5,038 nucleotides of DNA from the NCBI GenBank assembly GCA_025996865.1, contig BNTV01000203.1:1-5038 (forward strand), given 5' to 3'. How positions within the stretch are numbered: the stretch's first letter is position 1; each line of letters starts with the position of its first letter. The notes below the pieces were generated by a model that was not told where the DNA came from, searched no databases, and worked only from the letters and a program-made list of their open reading frames with translations. The stretch comes from Bacteroidia bacterium (lineage in GTDB: Bacteria; Bacteroidota; Bacteroidia; Bacteroidales; Azobacteroidaceae). Shown one piece after another: positions 1 through 5,038 of the stretch. The position numbers and the translations under genes are program-made.

Positions 1-2
1 GA

Positions 3-170
3 ATAGAAAAATGGAACGAACTTTGGGCTGATTTAGACGGCAAAAACGAAGACAACATCAAAGTTGATTTTACAGATGACAATGAACAATCCGCAGACCA
101 ATTGCTAAAATGGTTGGACTTTTGGTCGAAAGGTAATCATGATGACAGAACAATTGCAATACTTTTTTGA
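3..170 (+). CDS. PP2C-type Ser/Thr protein phosphatase, C-terminal fragment
   Basis: Only the last 55 codons are present; the gene begins before the window. The frame is open from base 3 and ends in TGA at 168-170. The visible protein has an acidic middle (DFTDDNEQ) followed by LLKWLDFWSKGNHDDRT and IAILF at the very end. A terminal 'GxxDDRT-(I/L)A-(I/V)L' strand is typical of the end of PP2C phosphatases, where an Asp near this point helps bind the catalytic metal ions. Such enzymes remove phosphate from Ser/Thr of proteins in the cytoplasm. The kinase gene starts 2 bp after the stop, so the two are almost certainly co-expressed and probably act in opposition on the same targets. The catalytic core is not visible, so the family call rests on this short tail plus the neighbour. 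A different fold with a chance DDRT motif is possible but less likely. Confidence 0.62.
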   Translation: MEKWNELWADLDGKNEDNIKVDFTDDNEQSADQLLKWLDFWSKGNHDDRTIAILF

Positions 171-175
171 TTATG
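167..175 (+). other. Phosphatase stop / kinase start junction
   Basis: The phosphatase TGA (168-170) is followed by the kinase ATG at 173-175. An in-frame TTG at 167-169 overlaps the stop as TTGA. Either start would allow a terminating ribosome to re-initiate, so translation of the phosphatase and kinase is probably coupled. No purine-rich ribosome-binding motif is visible; the preceding bases are a T run. Confidence 0.5.
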
Positions 176-1669
176 CCACAAACAATTAAGATAAAGGCAA
201 CAGATGGTTCCGATGTGGAATTTGTGGACAATATCATTGGCGCAGGCGGAATGAAAGATGTATATTTCAGCCCCGACAAATCGTATGTGGTGGCATTTTT
301 CCGCGATAAGCAGGATTTTAACGCTAAAGACCGTTTGCAGAATATTACAGGAGTTTATCGCGACAGAATATTCAATCAAACAGGAGGCGAATATTGGAAA
401 GACCTTTATTGTTGGCCAACTAAAATAGTGGAATATAACGGCAAACTCGGATTGGTATGTCCCACATATCACAAACATTTTTTCTTTGCAACTGGCTCTA
501 TCAACAATGATTTCCTTGGTATAAAAGGTGCGGAAAAACAGGGAAAATGGTATGCCTCAGCAAAAAATCAAAATAAATATCTTGATCCGAAAGAACGCGG
601 CGACTGGTTTAAATATTTTCAAATCTGTATCGGTATTAGTCGTGCTGTCAGGCGTTTACATGCCGCAGGATTGGCTCACTCTGATTTATCGTACAAAAAT
701 GTTTTACTTGACCCCACTTCCGGTCATGCCTCCATAATTGATATAGACGGGTTAGTCGTTCCGGGTAAATATCCGCCTGATGTGTTGGGTACGCCTGATT
801 TTATAGCTCCCGAAGTTATAGCTACAAAACATTTGAAGATGGGCGACCCAAACAGGTCGTTGCCGAAAATAACGACAGACCGCCATGCGTTGGCAGTAAT
901 GATTTATATGTATTTGCTCTATCGACACCCTTTGCGTGGCGGAAAAATACATGATACAGACCCAGCCAAAGACGAAGATTTGTCGATGGGTGCAAAAGCA
1001 TTGTTTGTGGAACACCCGACAGATAAATCCAATCAGGTAAGAATAAAAGACTTGCAGCCTTCACAACTTCCACAAGGCGACCCAACAAAAATTCCTTATA
1101 CCGTTTGCGGACCTTATCTAAAAAAACTTTTTGATAAAGCATTTATTGAGGGGTTGCACAATCCAGCTTTGCGTCCAACAGCCGACGAATGGGAACAAGC
1201 CCTCTTGAAAACCGTTGATTTGATGCAACCTTGTCAAAATCCGAAATGTTGGCACAAGTGGTTTGTATTCGACAATACAACTAAACCGAAATGTCCTTTT
1301 TGTGGGACAGAATACAAAGGACAACTACCAGTATTAAATCTTTACTCTTCCCGTAAGGCGGGTTCATTTACTCCCGATGATTACAGATTAATGGTTTACC
1401 ATAATCAATACCTGTATCCGTGGCATGTAAACCGTAATGTGTCACCGAACGAAAAATTAAGTGCTGAGCAGAAAAAACCTGTTGGTTATTTTGTTTTCCA
1501 CCAAGGCAAGTGGTTGCTGATAAATCAGCGACTTCCCGATATGGAAGATAAAACAGAAGGGAAAAAGATACCAATCAATCAAGCCATTGAATTGACAGAC
1601 GGCAAACAGATTCTACTGTCGAAAGAAGATGGCGGGAGGTTGGTAATTGTACAATTAGTAAACAAATAG
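173..1669 (+). CDS. Protein-kinase-like protein with C-terminal zinc ribbon (TerY-P triad type)
   Basis: This 498-residue protein has a Ser/Thr kinase fold at residues 15-350. It has a glycine loop GAGGMKDVY (23-31), catalytic loop HSDLSYKN (169-176, with Asp171, Lys175 and Asn176), metal-binding segment DIDG (190-193, replacing DFG), APE (212-214) and the helix-F Asp in TDRHAL (Asp236). HSD replaces HRD. The strand that normally carries the VAIK lysine reads YVVAFFRDK (39-46 region), with no Lys at the expected place. A zinc ribbon follows: C354-x4-C359, then C374-x2-C377. Residues 385-498 look beta-rich and vaguely FHA-like (VGYFVFHQGKWLLINQ, then ELTDGKQILL). A cytoplasmic kinase next to a PP2C phosphatase matches the TerY-P triad of Ter stress systems; that link is by architecture and context. 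ATG at 173 is preferred. TTG at 167, overlapping the upstream TGA, would add two residues. Neither has a clear Shine-Dalgarno site. Substrates are unknown. Confidence 0.88.
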   Translation: MPQTIKIKATDGSDVEFVDNIIGAGGMKDVYFSPDKSYVVAFFRDKQDFNAKDRLQNITGVYRDRIFNQTGGEYWKDLYCWPTKIVEYNGKLGLVCPTYHKHFFFATGSINNDFLGIKGAEKQGKWYASAKNQNKYLDPKERGDWFKYFQICIGISRAVRRLHAAGLAHSDLSYKNVLLDPTSGHASIIDIDGLVVPGKYPPDVLGTPDFIAPEVIATKHLKMGDPNRSLPKITTDRHALAVMIYMYLLYRHPLRGGKIHDTDPAKDEDLSMGAKALFVEHPTDKSNQVRIKDLQPSQLPQGDPTKIPYTVCGPYLKKLFDKAFIEGLHNPALRPTADEWEQALLKTVDLMQPCQNPKCWHKWFVFDNTTKPKCPFCGTEYKGQLPVLNLYSSRKAGSFTPDDYRLMVYHNQYLYPWHVNRNVSPNEKLSAEQKKPVGYFVFHQGKWLLINQRLPDMEDKTEGKKIPINQAIELTDGKQILLSKEDGGRLVIVQLVNK

Positions 1670-1697
1670 AATCGTAAATTAAATAAATCATTAAACA

Positions 1698-2069
1698 ATG
1701 AGTACACTAAATGAATTGAAAGACTCAATACTCGCCGATGGCGTGATTGATGAAAACGAAGTAAAACAACTTCGGAAAGTATTGTATGCCGATGGCGTAA
1801 TTGACAAAGAAGAAGCAGAGTTTCTATTTGAATTGAATGATGCCGTGTCCGGCAAAACGAACCACAGTAGTTGGGAGACGCTTTTTGTCACAACAATAAC
1901 GAAGTTTCTCTTGGATGATAAAGTTCCACAAGGTGAAATTGACGATGAGGAAGCCTTGTGGCTACTCAACAAAATTCTAAAAGATGGTCAATTAGATAAA
2001 ACCGAAAAAGCCTTGCTCAACAACCTGAAAAGTGTGGCTAAAAATTTTCCGAAAATACTAAATCTTTAA
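1698..2069 (+). CDS. TerB-like small acidic protein with repeated DG(V/Q)(I/L)D motifs
   Basis: This 123-residue, probably all-helical soluble protein has no signal peptide or membrane segment. It resembles the TerB (tellurite-resistance) family by its acidic helices starting at short 'DGVIDxxE' turns. Four related units are visible: DGVIDENE (14-21), DGVIDKEE (32-39), GEIDDEE (79-85) and DGQLDKTE (96-103). Each is followed by an amphipathic Leu-rich helix such as VKQLRKVL or ALWLLNKIL. Units 1/2 and 3/4 form two pairs joined by a Trp-containing linker near residue 59. TerB proteins belong to Ter systems and are thought to act at the inner face of the membrane with metal-linked partners; a biochemical activity is not established from sequence. 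The gene lies 28 bp after the kinase and 15 bp before the Ca2+ pump, so it may link the two. The Asp-rich turns could bind a metal ion, but they are shorter than a canonical EF-hand loop. ATG 1698 is the natural start, with an A-rich leader. Confidence 0.74.
   Translation: MSTLNELKDSILADGVIDENEVKQLRKVLYADGVIDKEEAEFLFELNDAVSGKTNHSSWETLFVTTITKFLLDDKVPQGEIDDEEALWLLNKILKDGQLDKTEKALLNNLKSVAKNFPKILNL
1734..1804 (+). repeat. Two 17-bp near-identical direct repeats inside the TerB-like gene
   Basis: Bases 1734-1750 and 1788-1804 read gccgatggcgtgattga and gccgatggcgtaattga, identical at 16 of 17 positions and 54 bp apart. Both encode ADGVID in the same frame (residues 13-18 and 31-36), so the spacing is exactly 18 codons. 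The repeat therefore marks an internal duplication of one helical unit. Its near-identity at DNA level, including third positions, suggests either a recent duplication or gene conversion. Confidence 0.8.
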
Positions 2070-2084
2070 TAATAATAACAACAG

Positions 2085-4832
2085 ATGGAGCACAAACATC
2101 ATTACACAGGCTTAACCGATGCACAAGTCCTCGAAAGTCGCAAACAGCACGGAGAAAACATTCTAACCCCACCCGAAAAAGACCCGTGGTGGAAAGAGTT
2201 TTTAGAAAAGTTCACTGACCCGATTATCGTTATTCTATTGATAGCCTTGCTATTGTCAATAGGAGTATCATGTTACGAATTTTTTAATGGTCACGGAGGG
2301 GCAAGCGTTTTCTTTGAGCCTGCCGGCATATTGATTGCCGTCCTTCTGGCTACGGTGGTTGGTTTTTTGTTTGAACAGAGCGCCAACAAGAAATTCGAGG
2401 TGCTTAACCAAATCAATGACGACACCTTGATTAAAGTGATTCGCAACGGAAATATCTGCCAAATCACTAAAAAAGAAGTGGTGGTCGGCGACATTGTAAT
2501 TCTCGAAACCGGAGAGGAAGTTCCAGCCGATGGCGAATTATTGGAAGCCGTTTCATTGCAAATTGATGAATCAACACTAACAGGAGAGCTTGTATGCAAA
2601 AAAACAATTATTGAAGCCGATTTCAACAAGGATGCAACTTATCCGTCCAATCACGCGATGAAAGGCACTTCTGTTGTAGATGGACATGGTATTATAAAAG
2701 TTTTGAAAGTAGGCGATGCTTCGGAATACGGCAAAGTTTACGAAGGAGCGCAAATTGACAACAGCGTGGAAACACCACTCAACAAGCAATTAGATGGTTT
2801 GGCCGACTTGATTACCAAAGTCAGCTACGGCATTGCAGCGCTAATCATTGCAGGCAGTTTGATTTGGTATTTTATCGACTTGGCAGTTCCATTTGAATGG
2901 ATTCCTTTTGGAAGTTATTTGTTAGGTAAAATTATGATAGCTGTCACCTTAATTGTAGTCGCAGTGCCGGAAGGATTGCCGATGAGTGTTACGTTAAGTT
3001 TGGCGTTGAGTATGAAGCGTATGCTATCGACAAATAATCTTGTCCGTAAAATGCACGCTTGCGAAACAATGGGCGCTACCACAGTGATTTGTACTGATAA
3101 AACAGGTACGCTCACACAAAATCAAATGAAAGTCTGGAAGTATGATTTTTATGATTTGAATGATTGCCTTGAAAAAAATCATGTAAATCAAAATAATCCT
3201 AAAAATCACAGTTCAGACATTATTTGCGAAGGTATCGCCGCCAATTCTACTGCTTATCTTGATTATTCCGACCCTAATAAAATCAAGGCTTTGGGCAATC
3301 CAACCGAAGGCGCTTTGCTGCTATGGCTGCACGATAACAATATAAATTACCTGCCTTTACGCGAAGAAGCAGAGGTGGTAGAACAACTGACGTTCAGCAC
3401 TGAGCGTAAGTATATGGCAACCATTGTCAATTCGCCGTTACTTGGCAAAAAAGTATTGTACGTAAAAGGCGCACCCGAAATTGTACTCTCTTTATGTAAA
3501 AATATTCCTGTTAAAAAATCAGAAATAGAAAAGCAATTGCTTGAATATCAAAATAAAGCAATGCGTACTTTGGGCTTTGCATACGCAATTATTGAAGATG
3601 ATACTGACTATATTAAGGATGGAAAATTAATTTTCAATTCTCAATTTTCAATTCTCAATTTTTTGGGTATTGTAGCGATTTCCGACCCTGTTCGTTTAGA
3701 AGTGCCGGATGCCGTAAAAAATTGTTTGAAAGCAGGTATCAATGTAAAAATAGTTACCGGAGATACACCCGGAACAGCGAAGGAAATTGGTCGTCAAATT
3801 GGCTTATGGGAACAAAACGAAGACGAATCACACCATTTGACAGGAACAGAATTTGCGGCAATGTCCGACAAAGAATTGCTAAATCGTATTTTGGACTTGA
3901 AAATTCTGTCCCGCGCCCGCCCGATGGACAAACAGCGTTTGGTGCAACTCTTACAACAAAAAGACCAAGTGGTTTCGGTAACAGGAGATGGCACAAACGA
4001 TGCTCCGGCTTTGAACGCAGCACAAGTTGGCTTATCAATGGGCGACGGTACAAGTGTGGCCAAAGAAGCAAGTGATATTACTATTTTGGATAATTCGTTC
4101 AGCAGTATTTCTCGTGCTGTAATGTGGGGACGCTCTTTGTATCAAAATATTCAACGGTTTATCCTCTTCCAAATGACTATCAATGTGGCAGCTTGTTTAA
4201 TTGTGTTAATTGGAGCTTTCCTTGGAACAGAATCACCTTTGACTGTTACACAAATGCTCTGGGTAAATTTGATTATGGATACTTTTGCAGCATTAGCTTT
4301 AGCTTCGCTGCCTCCAAATGAAAAGGTTATGAAAGAAAAACCGCGAAAAACGAGCGATTTTATTATCAGCAAACCCATGTGGCACAGCATCTTGGGAGTA
4401 GGTATTTTCTTTGTACTTATACTTTTCGGATTGGTGCAATATTTCAAACACGCAGATATCACGACATTACAGGATTTCGATTTCAATGAATTTTTCAAAA
4501 ACTATTTCAATTTTGGACATGGCAATGGTTTATCACCTTATGAACTTTCTTTATTCTTTACTATTTTCGTCATGTTGCAATTCTGGAATATGTTTAATGC
4601 CAAAGCGTTTATGACCGGCAAATCGGCTTTCGCCAATATCAGCAAGTGTGGCGGATTTCTCGCCATTGCAGCAGTAATCCTTGCAGGTCAATGGCTGATA
4701 GTAACCGTTGGTGGCGAAATGTTCAATGTAACGCCGCTTAAATGGGCTGATTGGGGTCTGATTATCGGGGTAACTTCTTTGGTGCTATGGGTGCCTGAGT
4801 GGCCGAGAATATTTAAGAGATACAGAAGATAA
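2085..4832 (+). CDS. Calcium-transporting P-type ATPase, type IIB (PMCA-like)
   Basis: This complete 915-residue pump uses ATP to export Ca2+ across the cytoplasmic membrane. An N-terminal cation-ATPase domain (HYTGLTDAQVLESR, 6-19) leads to TM1-2 (about 46-97). The actuator domain carries TGE (166-168). TM3-4 (about 245-305) contain PEGLP (295-299). The phosphorylated Asp338 lies in DKTGT. KGAPE (461-465) marks the nucleotide-binding domain, TGD is at 558-560, and GDGTNDAP (634-641) is the hinge motif. TM5-10 follow (about 690-905). TM6 reads WVNLIMDTFAALALA, nearly the PMCA sequence. Glu296, Asn700, Asn728 and Asp732 correspond to Ca2+ site II. Ala703 and Met731 stand where SERCA site I has Glu and Thr, so one Ca2+ per ATP is expected. 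It ends KRYRR with no calmodulin-binding tail. ATG 2085 fits the family N-terminus. Two low-complexity stretches inside the gene (around residues 364-378 and 516-526) stay in frame and lie in family-variable linkers, so the protein looks functional. Mn2+ or other divalent ions are alternative substrates. Confidence 0.95.
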   Translation: MEHKHHYTGLTDAQVLESRKQHGENILTPPEKDPWWKEFLEKFTDPIIVILLIALLLSIGVSCYEFFNGHGGASVFFEPAGILIAVLLATVVGFLFEQSANKKFEVLNQINDDTLIKVIRNGNICQITKKEVVVGDIVILETGEEVPADGELLEAVSLQIDESTLTGELVCKKTIIEADFNKDATYPSNHAMKGTSVVDGHGIIKVLKVGDASEYGKVYEGAQIDNSVETPLNKQLDGLADLITKVSYGIAALIIAGSLIWYFIDLAVPFEWIPFGSYLLGKIMIAVTLIVVAVPEGLPMSVTLSLALSMKRMLSTNNLVRKMHACETMGATTVICTDKTGTLTQNQMKVWKYDFYDLNDCLEKNHVNQNNPKNHSSDIICEGIAANSTAYLDYSDPNKIKALGNPTEGALLLWLHDNNINYLPLREEAEVVEQLTFSTERKYMATIVNSPLLGKKVLYVKGAPEIVLSLCKNIPVKKSEIEKQLLEYQNKAMRTLGFAYAIIEDDTDYIKDGKLIFNSQFSILNFLGIVAISDPVRLEVPDAVKNCLKAGINVKIVTGDTPGTAKEIGRQIGLWEQNEDESHHLTGTEFAAMSDKELLNRILDLKILSRARPMDKQRLVQLLQQKDQVVSVTGDGTNDAPALNAAQVGLSMGDGTSVAKEASDITILDNSFSSISRAVMWGRSLYQNIQRFILFQMTINVAACLIVLIGAFLGTESPLTVTQMLWVNLIMDTFAALALASLPPNEKVMKEKPRKTSDFIISKPMWHSILGVGIFFVLILFGLVQYFKHADITTLQDFDFNEFFKNYFNFGHGNGLSPYELSLFFTIFVMLQFWNMFNAKAFMTGKSAFANISKCGGFLAIAAVILAGQWLIVTVGGEMFNVTPLKWADWGLIIGVTSLVLWVPEWPRIFKRYRR
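3174..3219 (+). repeat. Repeat-like AT-rich insert within the ATPase gene, in frame
   Basis: The stretch contains the repeated words aaaaatcatgtaaatc, aatcct and aaaaatcacagttcagaca. It encodes an Asn/His/Lys-rich segment (KNHVNQNNPKNHSSD, residues 364-378) between the phosphorylation motif and the conserved EGIAANSTA block. The wording resembles, from memory, a short dispersed intergenic repeat of many Bacteroidota, of the form 'aatcctaaaaatcacggttcagaca'. A copy inserted in the coding region and kept in frame would explain the unusual composition. It could also be only a fast-evolving linker. Confidence 0.45.
3629..3662 (+). repeat. 14-bp tandem repeat (2.4 copies) within the ATPase gene
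   Basis: The unit aattttcaattctc occurs exactly at 3629-3642 and 3643-3656, followed by a partial copy aatttt at 3657-3662. It encodes IFNSQFSILNF (residues 516-526) just before the conserved LGIVAISDPVR block. Because 14 is not a multiple of three, the two copies are read in different frames (NSQF, then SILN), and gain or loss of one unit would shift the frame. Similar attctcaattttcaattc tracts are, from memory, common between genes in Bacteroidota, so this may be an intragenic copy. Confidence 0.7.
4425..4494 (+). repeat. Inverted repeat, copy 1 (inside the ATPase gene)
   Basis: This 70-bp stretch encodes residues 781-803 of the pump plus one base: the end of TM7 and the acidic external TM7-TM8 loop. 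It is repeated without mismatch, in inverted orientation, at 4969-5038. The conserved order continues past both ends here, so this copy is the native one. Confidence 0.95.
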
Positions 4833-4840
4833 CTATTTGA

Positions 4841-4882
4841 AAATTAAGGTCTGTAATCAAATTTGATTACAGACCTTAATTT
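4841..4882. terminator. Perfect 42-bp palindrome, probable bidirectional terminator
   Basis: Two 21-bp arms (4841-4861 and 4862-4882) are exact reverse complements with no spacer, starting 8 bp after the ATPase stop codon. The RNA would form a long stem with a small AAAUUU loop (core GGTCTGTAATC / GATTACAGACC), followed by the T-rich AATTTATCT. This position and shape fit an intrinsic terminator for the operon. Its symmetry would let it work from either strand. The U tract is short, so termination may be partial. A dimeric-protein binding site or the end of a small mobile repeat are less likely alternatives. Confidence 0.8.
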
Positions 4883-4967
4883 ATCTATTGAATATGAAGA
4901 ACGAAGGATATATCGTATCATCGAAGCGCTTGGATTGCGCTTTGATATTGTAAAGCCTGTTTATTGA
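4857..4967 (+). pseudogene. Short open frame resembling the C-terminal end of an HTH-type regulator
   Basis: The frame is open from the base after a TAA at 4854-4856 to TGA at 4965-4967. It has no ATG, only a possible TTG at 4863. The last part reads YEERRIYRIIEALGLRFDI followed by VKPVY. The 'I-x-x-I-x-E-A-L-G-L-R-x-x-I' pattern is typical of the last helix and tail of XRE-family helix-turn-helix proteins. The helix-turn-helix itself is absent, and the start of the frame overlaps the right arm of the palindrome. The best reading is a relic of a rearranged gene, or chance. It is not supported as a functional gene. Confidence 0.25.
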
Positions 4968-5038
4968 TAAAATTCATTGAAATCGAAATCCTGTAATGTC
5001 GTGATATCTGCGTGTTTGAAATATTGCACCAATCCGAA
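4961..5038 (-). pseudogene. Fragment of a Ca2+-ATPase gene, truncated, on the minus strand
   Basis: Read on the minus strand from the window end, this gives 23 codons identical to residues 781-803 of the ATPase (FGLVQYF ... DFNEF). The sequence then diverges to Tyr-Gln and a stop, TAA, at 4961-4963. The domains that must follow in a working pump (TM8-TM10) are lost, so this is the broken 3' end of a second copy or chimera. Whether a full 5' part exists lies outside the window. The stop falls just past the breakpoint at 4969, as expected for a fusion to unrelated DNA. An assembly artefact would look the same. Confidence 0.6.
4969..5038 (-). repeat. Inverted repeat, copy 2 (window end)
   Basis: This is the exact reverse complement of 4425-4494 over 70 bp with no mismatch. 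It is cut by the window edge, so its true length is unknown. The inner boundary is at 4969, where the copy gives way to the short HTH-like frame that ends at 4967. Confidence 0.95.

Noticed and set aside
137..478. Minus-strand 113-codon frame at the start of the kinase gene
   Set aside because: It overlaps the conserved N-lobe of the kinase, its Cys/Ile-rich translation shows no recognisable family, and no promoter or leader is visible.
1670..1697. Possible internal promoter between the kinase and TerB-like genes
   Set aside because: The 28-bp gap is AT-rich but has no TAnnTTTG-type Bacteroidota -7 box with a matching -33 element, so read-through from upstream is more likely.
3722..4075. Plus-strand open frame of 117 codons and a 105-codon minus-strand frame inside the ATPase
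   Set aside because: Both overlap the P domain of the pump, including the GDGTND region, and give Arg/Ser/Pro-rich or Leu/Pro-rich translations without domain signs. They are shadows of the real frame.
4843..4880. FNR/CRP-like operator reading of the palindrome core
   Set aside because: The core reads ATCAAATTTGAT, the arms facing opposite to the FNR consensus TTGAT-N4-ATCAA, and it lies behind the operon with no intact gene after it. A terminator is the simpler explanation.
1..5038. CRISPR array, tRNA or rRNA genes, or insertion-sequence transposase
   Set aside because: No regularly spaced direct repeats, no cloverleaf-like or rRNA-like segments and no transposase frame were seen; nearly all the sequence is covered by the four plus-strand genes.

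Overview
The window is about 40% GC. Its genes sit close together on the plus strand, with A-rich leaders and no convincing Shine-Dalgarno sites. This, together with protein content typical of the group, suggests a member of the Bacteroidota (roughly Bacteroidales-like). That assignment is an inference from style, not from a marker gene.

Layout: (1) positions 3-170 hold the last 55 codons of a gene whose end resembles the C-terminus of a PP2C-type Ser/Thr protein phosphatase. (2) 173-1669 encodes a Ser/Thr protein-kinase-like protein with a C-terminal four-cysteine zinc ribbon and a further beta-rich tail. (3) 1698-2069 encodes a small acidic, internally repetitive TerB-like protein. (4) 2085-4832 encodes a complete type IIB (PMCA-like) Ca2+-transporting P-type ATPase. 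(5) 4841-4882 is a 42-bp perfect palindrome, most likely the operon terminator. (6) 4857-5038 contains debris: a short open frame resembling the C-terminus of an HTH protein, then a perfect 70-bp inverted copy of part of the ATPase gene that runs off the window end.

The four plus-strand genes are separated by 2, 28 and 15 bp and probably form one operon. Phosphatase next to kinase-plus-zinc-ribbon is the arrangement described for the 'TerY-P triad' (vWA protein TerY, PP2C phosphatase, kinase) of Ter-dependent stress systems. The TerY member would lie upstream of the window and cannot be seen. A TerB-like protein and a Ca2+ pump in the same operon suggest a reversible phosphorylation switch that senses or controls calcium or metal export at the membrane. 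The partnership is inferred from gene order.

The most unusual sequence-level observations are two low-complexity, repeat-like stretches kept in frame inside the ATPase gene (3174-3219 and 3629-3662), and the exact 70-bp inverted duplication at the window end. The latter could be a rearrangement, a second damaged copy of the gene, or an assembly effect.
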